Of a stretch of 64,000 nt of DNA, positions 23,295-36,500 are shown in pieces (positions within the stretch are counted from its first letter, which is position 1; each line of letters opens with the position of its first letter). The DNA lies in the NCBI GenBank assembly GCA_026873275.1, contig JANTUC010000013.1:496001-560000 (forward strand). Direction: 5' to 3'. The position numbers and the translations under genes were made by a program. The stretch is from Pseudopithomyces maydicus (Eukaryota; Ascomycota; Dothideomycetes; Pleosporales; Didymosphaeriaceae). The notes beneath the pieces were generated by a model, which did not search any database, was not told where the DNA came from, and worked only from the letters and a program-made list of their open reading frames with translations.

Positions 23295-24161
23295 TCAGGG
23301 GAAATTATGCTGAGGCTAAGATCTACGCCAAAATGTGTTGCCAGGCCTTTTATCAAGGAAGAACAAGCAATATTTATTTAACGTGGTTGCAGCCAGTCAG
23401 GATCATCTCTAATCACTGCGTCGCCAAAACTTAATAGAGCATCCAATGACCACTAGGTTTAGTTCATATGTTTTGTTAGTCTGTTCTCTACGTTTTATAA
23501 CCTTATGATAATAACAGATTTAGAAGGTTGGGCTCGGTTGATATTTTTAGGCGTAAGAATTGAATAAACGTTACTGGTATCGATCAATTGGTGCATGTGT
23601 GTAAATATGATGACCCCGGGGCCTTACCATTCGCATATCTGAAATCAAATAAGAGAATTTATTACCCAAGTACAAGGTGATAATTTTGATCAGGTTGTTA
23701 GAGTCGGGTGAGTACAATTTGAATGGGTTCGAAATTAGGAGGATTATTCTATTACCGCCAAACCTGAGTAATAGGCGAACGCTAGACGACTGCTAGATAT
23801 GGCGGGGTTCCAATATCTTAATACGGAATATTATGGCGCGCTCATTTACATATATAGGGTCAGAACCAATTCTTATCGTAAGTACTGAAAATGTCTAGAT
23901 GTCAACAACACGCGCAGATTGGAGCAGGATGAGGAGAGCCTTCATTCCTGATAGGATCAAGAAAGCGCGAACAATTGAAACCATTTAGCCCAGTGAAATT
24001 TTCTATTACAATTGAAGTGATAGAAATAGCTCAACTGCTTCGCGTGGAAATGGCTGCCTGGGGTCACTAGCGGTTGTTTTGATCAACCGCTTCATAAACC
24101 ATCGTTTCTGAATATCATTGACTGGTACAACAACAGAGACGAAACCTCTTTCAGAACCAAG
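23295..24161. other. AT-rich intergenic spacer
   Basis: Elevated AT content with scattered short A/T tracts and no supported gene. It separates two parallel genes for F-box-like proteins. Confidence 0.45.
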
Positions 24162-25156
24162 ATGACGGCCCAGGAGGCCTCCAAGCTCCCACTAGAGCAA
24201 GATCTTCATCGCATGCGACGGGAGGCGACCAAGTAAGTATTTACATGAGATTGGCCGTCCCATACCAGCAACTCACACCAAACAGACTCTACATGCAGAA
24301 GCGCGGGCTATTTTCTACGGTTTGCCAATCCCAATCTCGCGAGACAAAGAAGAAGTACCTTGTAATGCAAATGGATTTCTTCGCTCAAAGTTCCTGCCAA
24401 CAAATTTGCAGTGCTATGCAACAGAAGCTTCCTCGTGAGCTGCGCGATGAAATTTATGCCTATGTGCACGGCTGCAAAACTATCTATGTTGTCCCGTCAA
24501 CTCGGTACGGCGCACCTCCGCGCTTCCTCGAAAACGTGGATTACCTGGTCAAAAACCAGCACAGAATGGCAGCGTTTTTCGAGCATCCCTCATTCCTCTC
24601 AACTTGTAGGTCCAAGGATCCCACAGCTGTCTACTACTTCAACGAAAAGTACGTCGGCAAGGCAACGCAGCAAGAGATTGTGCAGAGCTGGTTCAGCAAG
24701 AACATGTTCCAATTCGGAGACTCACGAGCAATCTACCATTTGCTTCACCTTCCATGGCCGCAATGGGGTCTACGCCCAGTGGATTACATCCGCCGCGTCG
24801 AGTTATCTGTCTATGACCCTTACGATGAACATGATCCTATTGGCGAGACTCGCCCGATCAATTGCTCAACTGTGCTCGAGGAATTCATGAACGTGGCATC
24901 TCTGCATGGAATGTCCATTGAGATCACGAGCCGCATGAGTCCTAGAGAGCAAGAGGAACACAGGTGCAAAGTTTTCGAGACGCCGGGGTTCAAGATGATG
25001 ATGCGTCGAATTCATGAAGCGAGCAAGAAAGGACATCAGTGTTGCATGGTTCACCTCAAGACGCACGCTGGCATTCGATTCACTGTTCCCGATGCACAAA
25101 ATGCAGACTGGGATGATTGGTACGAGGCTGTTAAGAGGAATCTACAGAAGGCATGA
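24162..25156 (+). CDS. Fungal protein with LPRELRDEIY motif (F-box-like/2EXR-type family)
   Basis: Two exons, 24162-24232 and 24286-25156, with a 53-nt GTAAGT...ACAG intron; 313 residues. The start ATG gives MTAQEASKLPLEQ and joins in phase at REATKLYMQKR. The segment KLPRELRDEIYAYVHGCKTI at about residue 84 is the hallmark of a very large, poorly characterised fungal family usually annotated as F-box-like or 2EXR. Members often sit in variable, gene-poor regions, as here. The middle and C-terminal parts (DYIRRVELSVYDP, LEEFMNVASLHGMSIEIT) fit the same type. No catalytic residues are evident and the function is unknown. Confidence 0.65.
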
Positions 25157-25864
25157 GATAATGTCTTTCTCAGGAGCCAGAATCGGCGGTCCAGCCAAGA
25201 AGCTTCTACAATCTAAAGCCGAACGCACGCAGACTAAGATAAGAGACGAACAAATTGGTGAAGAGGTATTGTGTGGAGGATCTCTTGGGATCTGAGTAAT
25301 ATGGATGTCCGGGATAATCAAATATGATTGGGCCAGGAAAGCAGGTCAGGGCTGTGCTATGAGAGAAATGAGTGGCTTATGAGAGCAACTGTGCTACACT
25401 CGGGGTTGCCTAATAACGAAAGTATCAGATTATCTCTCTCTTATAATTTGTTCTGCAGGCGACTTCCAAAGTTTTCCTAGTGTGGCGAGTGACGGAGGAA
25501 AACATTCATGGTGAAATTGCCTACAAGTGCCCTTGCTAAAAATAGATTCGCAGCCCGCCTAACGAGGCAATCGATTTGGCCCCTGACACCAGAGAATGAA
25601 GTCCAGGCAGCAGCGTCCGTGCTTCCCACTTGAGACCCCCAATTTCACGAAGATCTCCTATATTACAGCCTATCTTTTCCTACTCCTCGGTGCCTAGTTG
25701 AAAATTAAGGCAGCACTCAGTATAAACCGCAGCATCAATACGAGGCTGCGCCGCAGAGGTTGTACGCCTAAACTTACCATTCCATCGCCCCGTGTAACGC
25801 AATAAATCATTTAATAACACACCGGGAATTGTCTCAGGAAATAGAAGATTCAGTTACACCTCAA
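25157..25864. other. Intergenic
   Basis: About 700 bp with no conserved coding signal, the promoter side of the small gene at 25865. Confidence 0.4.
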
Positions 25865-26220
25865 ATGGGCCAGTCACAATCATCGTCTGCGGGCCACTCT
25901 CTCGATGGAGCGCGTCCCCCAACAGCGACCCAAGAACCCGATCTTGATCCCCAAGAGCGCGCTCGCATGCAAGCAGAAGTGCGTGATCACCTCTAGCACT
26001 AGTTTCATATAGCACATGCTGATTCTTGCAGGAACGTGAGCGGCGCGCAGCAGCAGTCCAGCAGCGCATAACCGACCAGCAAAAGCGCACAGGAGGCGGT
26101 CGAGGCGGGGGCAGCACTGCGGCAGCAAGAAAGAAGCCAAGCGCACTTGAGCAACTAAGTGCAGAGAATCGGGGCTGGAGGGCTGCAGATGAACAGGCGC
26201 AGTTGAGGTCTTGGGATTAA
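25865..26220 (+). CDS. Small putative N-myristoylated protein
   Basis: Two exons, 25865-25978 and 26032-26220, with a 53-nt GTGCGT...GCAG intron; 100 residues. The N-terminus MGQSQSS fits the N-myristoylation consensus (Gly at 2, Ser at 6), suggesting membrane attachment after removal of Met. The centre is a charged helical stretch (ERARMQAEERERRAAAVQQR), followed by a Gly/Arg patch (TGGGRGGGS) and a short tail ending AQLRSWD. I do not recognise the family. The clean intron, the in-phase join and the myristoylation motif argue for a real gene. Confidence 0.6.
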
Positions 26221-26372
26221 GAGACGGAGTCCTAGTGTCAGCTGACCTGAGTAGCATGTTGACGTAATAAAATGTGCATACCGCAAGATGCACTTAAATA
26301 CACCATAAGAGCGTTTTCAGGCACACAAAAAGATGCTTCACGATATTTTGTTGGGATCTGAGCCGAGAGATG

Positions 26373-29300
26373 CTAGCATTCGACATCAACCATGTAGCCC
26401 CAATCAATCGACACGCTTCCTACTAGCCCATACTCCTCGTATGGTGCAGTGCTATACTTTGTTGTCGCCTTACTAGCTACCTGCCCTACCATCCATATCG
26501 AATCCGCCTCCGCCTTTACGCGATTGAACAACGTCGTCGAGACGTCGATCCTCAACTCATACAATTTGTCCTTCTGAAGACCCTTGAGCGGCAGCACAGG
26601 ATTGACCGGATCTATCGGCCCTAACCACTTTCCATCCAAGTACACTCGTACCGTATGTTGAGTAGGTGGTAAATTAATGTAGCCCACCAGCGATGTGAAG
26701 TTCGCGTCGGAGGGGGTCCGAAGGTGGCGGTGTAATGTCCGATGCCGGACACAGGCCGCAGCGCAGCGCTGATCTGACTCCACGGCACGAGAGCAACATT
26801 GTTGAATGTGTGGTTCGTGATTTTGTTCTCAATGGCAAAGCGATCGGGTGCAGAATGCCAGTCTTCTATCGTCAGCTGCCATGTGGTAAGATTTGTTGGA
26901 GAAGGAATCGCCGCGTTGAAACGAAGCACTTTCCCGGTCGAGGTTGACAAGATGTAAGGGCTGTACGTTAGGACTACCTGCAAATTATTTCCTAAAGCGG
27001 TGACAGAGCGGATATATGAGCTCCATTGGGCTACGGTGCATATCGGCTGTGGCACTTTCCGATGCAGTGCAAGAATAAGTGTTTCATTCGCTTTCATCGT
27101 GGGAATGATTGAGACTTGAGTGTCAGTTGAGGTGTACTGCAAAAGAGGTGTCTGCGACCCTGTCCATGCATCGTAAATATACGGAACAACTCCTGCTGCA
27201 TCAATGTTGAGGCCGCATTTCGGAGACACATTCTGGTCGTTGTAAATGTAAATATAATCTGTTTCGGTTGATGAGCGGTATACAGTGTACACTGCACTTG
27301 GAGTGCAACCTATGGAGATCCTAGGTATAATTCCGTTGTCTCTGAGCAAGGATGGTAAATCGTCAATCGAGTTCGTATGGTAAACGTTGGGCACCGTAGT
27401 TAGGTGTCTCACCGCAGTCTCAAATCTGGCTTGATCTTGTTCGTTGCCAGGGTAAGATTTGTTTGGAGGCGGGCCAATGAAGACAATCTTCAGGCCCTGA
27501 GCAGCAAATTTCTCCAGTGCTTCGATAGCACCTACTGTAGAGACTTTCTGGTTGTTGAAAATAACAGCTTTGTATTCTGGAGTTCCCAGTCTGCTGTTCT
27601 CGACGAATGCATCCGACGAGACCAGATTATCAGGTCCTAGATAGTCATATGTGTAACCTGTAGCCATATTAAGGAGAGTCATTGGCATCGAACATCTCTG
27701 ACGTACCCCAATGGCGAAGTCTATCTGATTCATACCTTGTAACAGGAGACCACGGGGCTGCGTATGCATAAATTGCGAGATCCACTTTTGGCTGACCTTG
27801 CTGCAACACCCATTGATTCCGACCCACAAAGTCTAGAAAATCTTTTAGATGTTGCCAAGCGGGCTGTATTGGGTTCCACATTTCTGTGTAATTATAGAAG
27901 AATGGAGTATAGCCTGGCCAGGTTGTGTTCACATACGGAGTTAGGCTTGGGTATCCGTGAATAACACTCATCGTAAAACCCCCGGCAAAAGACCTCTTGA
28001 TCTTTTGCAAAAGACTCGGTATCGTGAGAGAATATGTAGGTACATTTGTGGCACCAACCTCGGTAGATATAACTTTTTTGTTGGTAAGATGAGCAGGACC
28101 AACAAATTGGCGATACACATCCACTAGTTCCAGAAATCCTAATGATTCGCCCTCTGGGGCATCCACAAAGGATATATCGCGGAGCTAGATTTTTTCAGTA
28201 GAATAAAATCATTTCTCTCGAAAAACTTACAGCTGGTAAAGGTAAATTATAAGCAGGCTGAGCGGAATACTGATTGCCAATAGAGTGTGTCCATTCTTGG
28301 AAATGTTTTAGATATTCTTGGTAGCCCTCGTTGAGAACATTTCGAAAATCAAGCTGATAGAAGCTATCGTCCTCTGATGTATAGTTCCCAAAAATAAACG
28401 TCTCCTTGTAGACACGCAAAGACCCTTTTAGTGTGTTTGATGGGTTGAACAGCAGTGGCAAGTAAGGTTGTAAGTCGTAGTCATTAGTTCGTTTGAATCG
28501 TTGCAAGAGCCCTGGAGTCCAATATAGAGCAGCTAATATCTGCATATCATCTTCCCATGCTGATTTTATTTAGCCGAAGGAATGATATTCCGAGATGTGC
28601 GACATACCGTATTTCCCGGTAGCTCGAAAAAGATCAGCGACTCGGTCGTTCGACAAAATGTACTGATCCCAGAAGTCTGTTATTCTTGCCGCGCCATTTT
28701 TGCTGAAATGGTCCACGACCCAAGAACCGTTACTCACAAAATCGATTGCGTCCGGACCACCATCGCACGACCTTTGGTTAGTATAGGATTCCCAAAATGT
28801 GAAGATTCTCCAAGTGCTTTTATGGTCTGTTGGAGACCATCGTAATGTTTTATCACTTCGAACCAAGGAACCTAAATCAGTGAAAGAGGTTTCGTTGAGT
28901 GTCACGGTCCCATCCCCAGCAATTTTTTCGACTTGATAAGCGATGGTGGCGGTCAGATTAGGTGTTCCAAATCTTTCAGTGAGATGAGTGAAATAAAGTG
29001 GGTTCGAGATTGAATATGATGCTGGCTCCGCTTGAGGCACCTTGGCATCGAAAACCTCCCCTGGTGCGACTGTTGCCCAACCCATCTGAAGTTCCACGGC
29101 AAGTCCAGGTGTCGTGACCTGTGAAGGTACGCCTTGTCCCTGGTTGGCACCAAGTGCGTAGTCAATAGTCACACCATTATCTCGTGCGGCTGTAAGTATA
29201 TCTTTGAGTAGTTTGACAAATGATGGTGTTCCGAATCCGTATCTTGACCAGTCGGGTAGATGAGGAATAGGTTCTGTGCCATCTCTCCTGAAGCTCTCTT

Positions 29301-29575
29301 CTCCTCTTCCCCTCAAGTAGAATGGCACGAGTTCAAGACCACCGGCTCCAGCATGAAGAACTGAACGAACGTCTTCAGCCACAAGCTCAGATGCAATGCT
29401 AGCATCAGGTAACCTACACCGTTAATTTCTGAATTCCACAGAGTGGATAAAGAACATACCAGTATCGAAACTTTGGTCGATATACGACAGGCGGATTGTC
29501 AAACTCTTCGCTGAGTTGTCCAAGAACGAAAGAGATAAAGACAATCAGTGCTAAGGGAATGTACGCTGAATTCAT
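26373..29575 (-). CDS. Secreted GH106-like (alpha-L-rhamnosidase-type) hydrolase
   Basis: Five exons on the minus strand: 29575-29460, 29413-28608, 28559-28231, 28184-27707 and 27657-26373, with introns of 46-49 nt. The product is about 1004 residues. A signal peptide is clear (MNSAYIPLALIVFISFVLGQ), followed by PVVYRPKFRYWLPDAS and AGAGGLELVPFYL, typical of fungal secreted proteins related to glycoside hydrolase family 106. Many N-glycosylation sequons (NLT, NET, NGS, NYT, NTT) fit secretion. The C-terminal part resembles a beta-sandwich carbohydrate-binding region. A role in removing rhamnose from pectin or plant glycosides is an inference from the family. One frame break lies at the G5 run 26712-26716 (plus strand); one extra base makes the exon sum a multiple of three, so I suspect a consensus error. 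It is divergent from the Zn2Cys6 regulator at 30361. Confidence 0.82.
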
Positions 29576-30360
29576 GTTTGCTCTAGTGAGAAACAAGAGA
29601 CGATTCTGGTGTGCGAAATTATCCTTTTTTATGTCGCGCGATCTTGTACTCAATTACCCAGAAGGTATTCACACGAGCAATTACGAGACTCTCATATTGC
29701 ATAGAATCAAAAACGGAAAAAACCAATTTTCCTGACGGTTACAACGCGCGGCTCGGCGGTTTTTGCATTGAGAAGAACCATGATGTTATCCCTTGGTGGC
29801 ACATAGAGACAAATTCAGATTTCGCCCCAGTGAGAAGGGCCGGTAAAAAATACCCGACGCAATCAGCTCTGATTACATTGAATTCTATAATGCTAAATCC
29901 AAATCGCAGGTTTCTTGGTGTTGTGCTTCCCGTGATCGCGAAAACAACATAGGAAGCAACGCTGTGATGAAACCTCGTAAACTGCTAGGATGATCATCAA
30001 AAGTATATTGCTACACGAACGCTGTTCACGCGCACTTCGTCCCCTCCATATCTTTGTATGTGGGGATTGGTACAAGTCTTAGGCAATACAAAGCCTTAGA
30101 TTCTCGAGTAAGAGATTGGATGTAGAAGTAGTTTCCGATTAACTGTTATTTAGAATTGGGCTCTTTCCGTGACCATAATGCTAGATGGATTGTAGGGTGT
30201 TGCCCCCCTTGGACAGGATATTTTTGTCATCACCCGAGCGGGCTAGGCTCGTTGCGGTTAAACCAGATTACATAATCTGTAGATCACGCCTAGCGTCAGC
30301 GAAATGTCAAGCCATACTCTTTAATTGCAACGTCAGTCTCCTTGCGCATTTGCCGAAACG
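29576..30360. promoter_or_regulatory. Shared upstream region of GH106-like gene and Zn2Cys6 regulator
   Basis: 785 bp between two divergent start codons. No coding signal was found. No CGG-N-CCG palindrome typical of Zn2Cys6 regulators was confirmed by eye. Confidence 0.45.
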
Positions 30361-31967
30361 ATGGCGACACCAACTGAGGAAATCACGCATGATCAGCAGA
30401 AGGCAGGGAAGCGAAAGACACACAGAAAGAGTCGCAATGGATGTTTCCAATGCAAGCAAAGACACAGCAAGGTGAGCCAAATTTAGCACGCGTCAAATGG
30501 AAATTTTAGGTTTTGGAGACGACTGAATGCAGACCGATGAACAGACATGGTGCTTTCTGGATTTTGATAGTATCCGGAATGTGCAGTAAAAGGGCCACCA
30601 GCTGAGACATTCATCGGGTATGATACAGCGCTCGGTTTTCTTTGCTGCACTGAAACATTACCTACGAAGATACTCAAACTAACATTCGGTAGTGCAATGA
30701 AGAGCATCCAAGATGCGGCAACTGTGTTCGTCTTGATATTCATTGCACGTGGCCTACTCGTGAAAGGTTCTCCGCAACATATCCAACACCTCCAGAGAGC
30801 CACAATCTTGCAATAGCAGAACGATCGGTATCTGTGGCTAGCCCTGATGATTCTTCGCCGACTTTTGGTTCTGAAATGAGCATAGCGGATATGCGTCTCT
30901 TGCACTGGTGGACTGCAAAAGCTTATCAAGACATGAACGTGGATCCTGCGAGATGGCCTGCTTGGCAGCTCGAATGTGTCGATGTTGCTTTCGATTTCCC
31001 ATTCCTTCTGAGGGGTCTGCTTGCCTTGGCCGCAATTCATAAGACAGCCTATGATCCTAAAGCTAACCGGCAAACCCTGCTACTTCAGGCGGACACTCAC
31101 ATGAGTAATGCCCTGGAAACATACAGGAAGAATCTCGAAGTTCCAAGAGAAGAAACAGCGATGGCGATGTTTCTGCTATCGGTAGTAATCGTTACCTACA
31201 ATCTTGCGTCAGCCCAGCTGGAGCCGCCTGAGGATCCAATAGGCGCATTGCACCACTGCTTTCGCCTTGTTCAAGGAGTTATGCTCGTCATGCAGCCACA
31301 TATGGAACAGCTACTAAATAGCAAGATGATGGAAAGTCTGGTTGAGCAAGGTCATGGTTCTGCGATACCAATCGAAGGCAACGTGCCTGAAGTGCTTCGC
31401 CTGAGGAAACTTGCAGAGACTAAGAGAACGTCAGCCCACGACTTCTATTCAACTGCCATTGACGACCTACACAATCACTTCATAAAGACACGTCAATGTC
31501 CTCCAGAGAATGACCGCTTGGTATGAATAATACATCGCAGATAAACCCTGCTTTACTGACACTGACCCTTCCTTACAGGCGATAGCGTTTGGTTGGTCAT
31601 CACGTCTTTCGGAAGAATTCCTTCACTTGATAGCGACGCATGATCCAATCACTGCTCTGGTACTCGCGCATTTTGCAGTGCTTCTCACAGAATGCCGTCT
31701 CGCCTGGTAAGTGTCGAAACTCACACCAACCGCAGACTACAGGCTAACAATCATACTAGGTGGATTGCCGAATGGCCCTTAAGAATTGTTCTAGCAGCCC
31801 AGAAGCTATTAGTGGCGACTCCTGAGCTCCTCGCATACCTTGACTGGCCTCTAGAAGTTGTGAAAAAAGCACCCGAGAACGTTGACGTGGATCATCACAA
31901 TACATATCGCGAAACTCCTGATCGATCTATCTGGATTAATACCAAGATTCAGCCGTCTCACATTTGA
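30361..31967 (+). CDS. Zn2Cys6 transcription factor
   Basis: Four exons: 30361-30471, 30693-31520, 31579-31706 and 31760-31967; 424 residues. The binuclear zinc cluster is split by the first intron (221 nt): exon 1 ends CFQCKQRHSK and exon 2 begins CNEEHPRCGNC...HC. The six cysteines (about residues 28, 31, 38, 45, 48 and 55) have the spacing C-x2-C-x6-C-x6-C-x2-C-x6-C of fungal GAL4-type DNA-binding domains. The rest is a helical fungal regulator body (LLHWWTAKAYQDM, FPFLLRGLLALAAIHKT, LLSVVIVTYNLASA), as in the sterol-uptake/Upc2-like and C6 transcription-factor groups. It sits head-to-head with the GH106-like gene, so it may control it; that is an inference. Confidence 0.9.
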
Positions 31968-32581
31968 ATCCAAATCCGTCCGCACCTGAGAAATGCCAGA
32001 CCACTACGTAGTGGTGATACGTTGGTGGGTGCGCTATAAGGCTGCGTCTTAGAGTGCATCACCGTGTACTCAAGAAACAAACTTCGTTTAGCGAAGATCT
32101 CGACAATTAACTGCATGATAAAGAACAGCATAGCCTCACGCATTGCGCAATCGCGTCCTCGCCTCGTAAGCAACCGAGACATGCCAGATTTTTAGGGGCA
32201 GTTTGCACCTAAGCCTCCTCGATTACGAGCCAATCAGAATCTGTGTTTCGCGGACCAATCGTATGCTAGCGAGTGCGAAAGAGCGAGCGAATCATAATGC
32301 TTCAGGTACGCTCGCCAAGACATAGAATGCGGCTGTACGCAAATACGCTCTTATACGGTCCTATACGTCCAAAGACAGTTACGCGAGGTAGGAGGTGGGG
32401 GCTTTTCCGTCAGTGATAGCTTGATCTATTAAAGCAGTGATGCCCACCAGTCTAGATTGTTACGAGCACGAATACAACCGTTCGATTACTTCTACTCATC
32501 TGTCTTTGCACACTTGGTCGTTGTACGCCCAGTCGTTCGCCCGTCGCCACAGCTAATCGGTTATCACCAATATACATCACC
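31968..32581. other. Intergenic
   Basis: 3' flank of the regulator and promoter of the RTA1-like gene. No conserved coding signal was found. Confidence 0.4.
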
Positions 32582-33545
32582 ATGGCCAGGGAACACACTG
32601 ACATAAACGACCCTACACGATTCGTCCTCTACCGATACACGCCATCCCTCCCAGCAGCCATTATATTCGTCGTCCTCTTTGCGCTATCAACATTCTATCA
32701 TATCTTTCAGATCGGAAAGAAGCGAACATGGTACTTCATACCACTTGTCGTTGGTGGCATTTGTAAGGCTTGTAGTCTATAGTCTTCATGTCTCTCGCTA
32801 ACAAACAACAGTTGAGTTTGTAGGCTACATCGGTCGCGCTCAATCGCACTTTGACCAATGGAAACTTGGTCCATTTATTATGCAGTCGCTGCTTCTCCTC
32901 GTCGCGCCCGCCTTATTCGCCGCCTCCATCTACATCATACTCGGTCGCATCATTCTGCTCACCGATGGCGAGAAGCATAGCTTAATTCGTCAGAAATGGC
33001 TCACAAAGATCTTCGTGGCAGGCGATGTTCTCTCGTTTCTGGTGCAGAGTGGCGGTGGTGGAATCCAGGCATCAGGATCTGAAAGCGGCATGAAAACCGG
33101 CGAGAAGCTCATAATTATCGGCCTCTTCATCCAGCTGGCATTCTTTGGGTTCTTTGTCATCGTTGCGGCGTTGTTTCATATGCGTCTGCAGAAGTACGGT
33201 CCTGCATCTACGACTGTCAGCCTCAGCGCGCTACCGTGGAAGAGACACTTGATTGCACTGTACGTCTCAAGCGGTCTCATCCTCGTCCGAAGCGTCTTCC
33301 GTGTCATCGAATACCTTATGGGTAATGCAGGATATTTGCTCAGACATGAGGTTTTCCTGTACGTGTTTGATGCGGTATTGATGCTGCTCGTTATGCTAGT
33401 GTTCAACTATATCCATCCGAGCGAAGTCACAGAACTTTACCACGAGAGGATCACGGGCGAGAAGGCGGCGCACTCACGGGACACCAGCGATATCGAGTTG
33501 CAGCCGAAAAACGGACGCGAAGTCCAGGGTGGACCATGGTCGTAA
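32582..33545 (+). CDS. RTA1-like lipid-translocating exporter family membrane protein
   Basis: Two exons, 32582-32762 and 32812-33545, with a 49-nt intron; 304 residues. It has about seven hydrophobic spans and the family hallmarks: YRYTPSLPAAIIFVVLF at the N-terminus, FEFVGYIGRA, LLLLVAPALFAASIYIILGR, the loop FVAGDVLSFLVQSGGGGI, and the last span ending VFNYIHPSEV. RTA1/RSB1-type proteins are fungal-specific plasma-membrane proteins linked to 7-aminocholesterol resistance and sphingoid-base or lipid export. The C-terminal tail is short, polar and cytosolic-looking. The specific substrate cannot be told from sequence. Confidence 0.92.
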
Positions 33546-36500
33546 GGACAAAGCGTAGGAATTTGGAATCGGCGATCGGGTTCTCCATATATGTTCGGAG
33601 TTTTGGAGTCTTGTACATGATATAGAACACTGGTAGAGGCTATGCATAGCATATCTCGGTGCCCGTTGGTTTTTCACTAGTCTCTCAATGGAGATATGCC
33701 GATTGTCTTGGGTGAGACTAAAATGTCTCTACTCATGCTTGGATTTTGCACTTCACAACTGGACTAAAACGTTTTGGGTACTGTATGTAGGTTCCATTAC
33801 TTGCACATCGCATGAAACTCGGATCAATTCTCGTAACGAGTTTGGATCAATCAGTTGCACCATGCAGTTCTTGCATATGCATCCTTCGGCACCCATAAGC
33901 AAGTGATCACGAGGCCAACTTTCCGTATCCTGCTATACCGGCATCTATGTACCGGATAGTCTACCGGATCTACCTCAATTCACGCTATAGAATATCTCTT
34001 CCGCTTGACAACTGACTGTTTGATGTACCTTCAAAGATCGTGAGTACTGTTTAGGTTTAGCGTCTTCGACTGTGTGAACCTTCATTGGGATTTCAAAATG
34101 CACGTGCGCCGTGAGGCAACAAGGCATCAACTACCGACTAACCTAATCCGTCCAAACACCAACAACTCTCGATCGTGTACATATCAATTCTCAACACGGA
34201 CCAAGTGACCCAAAACACGCTTGGAAAGAGCGGTGAAGCATTCTAGAAAACATGTGAAAACATTCCGGCCCACTTGACAGCCGTGCAGAAGTACCTAGGT
34301 ACAGCACCCAGCCAGCAGGTTGGTATGCACGTCAGAAACGGGTGTTTCAGAATCTCTCATGTTCGGGAGAGGGGTGAATTTCTTGAAAGTGGTTCGGGCT
34401 ATCTTAGTGATGGCACTCCGTATACACTAAGCTGGAGAAATAGGAATGCAACCTCGTGCGAGAAGACGCTACTCAATGAAGCGGCAACAGTTCAATCACT
34501 ACAACCAAGAATTTTGTATATAGCCTGTGCAGGGTTTTATCCCAAGGAGCTTGGAAGCCATGCTCTAAAGACGCGCGTCTAATCTTCTGCTGCAACTGCT
34601 CACCGACTTGGTTAGATACCCACGATGACTGGCCTTTGATCGCGCAGGGGAGGTATACATTCACGAGGCGACCACGCTGCAAAACGTACCCACATCGGAA
34701 ACTTCTTGCACGTGGTCTAAAGTTAAGCAGATCTCCTGGTCGAGAAAACATTGCCATACATGTATATGCGCGTATATCAGAAGTACCATTTAACCAGCCC
34801 GCTAATCTCCTCCGGGTATCAAACAACGCTTCGTCTGTGCGTGACCCACGGGTTGATCTGCAACTATGTATGCATATCACTGGGCACTAACAAATCCGTT
34901 GAATGCCAGTAAGCGAATCACCAACCCGAACTCTCTTCTCACGTGAGTTCTGAAGGATTGCTGCGTAACAGAAATACAGTTCCTGCGCACATGCAGCGAC
35001 ATTGTTACCCGATGTCGGCAGATTAGGGTTTGAGAGTGCTATGGTCTGCATCAGGTAAGCACAGCATCGCATGACTTGCACAAGGAAACGCGGGGACAAT
35101 GTCTGAGCAGTTTGCTGATGCTGATTTGTGCTGGCCTTCGAAATGAGAACAGTGTGAGAGATCAGATCGACGATCGGGCTCAGCACTATCATTGTCTTCG
35201 TGACAAATTCCTACGCAGTACACACCTGTGTCCGACAGGGTGCCTCGCCATTTAGTGTATTTATCGAGCCGAATCGTTTTTTTCTAACTTCCTCCATACA
35301 GCAGCTGTTTGCTTCGCGTGAGAAAATCGCAATGAACAAGGTGGATTTTTTTTTTAAAAAAAAATACCCTACTCATTGCATTCCTTGCCTATGAGTAGGG
35401 TGATTTGTGCCCCACCGGCAACTAGTGTGGCGAGCGCGTTGGTGCAACAGCCTTGACTGCAGCGTACCTTGATGACGCGGAACTTTTTCCAAGTCTTCTA
35501 AGTGAATAGAAGCTAAGGAGCTTAGGTCCGATCCTCCTTTGCAGCAGTGGACATTGAGTGGGCGGCTGTGTGAGTAGGCAGACCCAAGGCCTATCAGCAC
35601 CTCTGCTGATCGGCGACAACTGAAATGAGGGGCGAGTATCCTAAAGTATCTCAACTGCATCGTCACTGCAGCTCAAGGTACGATATTTGCCACGCGCATG
35701 ACCGCATAATGGGTTCGGTGAGCTGGTGCCGAGCCTACTGATGTGCGCCGTAGACCCTGCCGTGTCGATCCGCAACGGCAGGGTCAACGTTCACAAATCC
35801 GGCACGCAGCCCCCCTGGAGACAAAGACTTGGGGTATTACATCCCCGTGGGATTGTAGCTCCACTTTTGACGGCTCTATAGAGATGCTGATGAATGTTTT
35901 ACGCCACCTTTTCTGTGTGACGCGTAGTCAATGTGAGCCCAATGCATGGGCCAAAATAGCGTAGAACGAAACCTTAATCGCATCTCCTCACAACCCCGCT
36001 CATGTAGGTTCTTCTGTATATATGGGATACTCGCATTGGCGTCAACGCGATTTCTTGGTTCGCAATGTCTACCTCGCATTCAGATTTGAGGGACGCACAA
36101 TCCGACAAATCGGAGACCCCGGAAACGCTGAAGATCGGAGGTTCGGGATGGTGCAGATCACGTTATCAGGGAGGCACATGACCATGCTGGCCAATCTGTC
36201 TGTCGAAGTGGTGGTGGCTACCTGCAGGAATTGTAAGATCGTGGTACCAGAACCCGCCAGGCCCAAGAATCTGTATAGCTAAAGTTACCGACACAAACCT
36301 ACATCGGCCAAGGATGGTAGGCAGCAATTCGACAGTGGTTTCCTGCTTCGTTACCGGTCCGATCCGATACAGATATTAAGTACAGCTGCGTGCAGGTTGA
36401 CACAAATTCAAAGTTTCTGCACATCTAAGATGCACGCGATAGAGCATTGCCGCTGTCGGCTGCAATCATGCCCAGTGACACGCTCACGAAGTTGCAGCAA

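Noticed and set aside
30472..30692. Zn2Cys6 regulator with a lost cysteine
   Set aside because: A shorter intron would give a defective cluster, but the full 221-nt intron joins exactly to CNEEHPRCGNC and restores all six cysteines.
34887..35192. Minus-strand frame with protein-like composition in the 3.5-kb gap
   Set aside because: No recognised domain and no adjoining exons. Kept only as a remark in the region entry.
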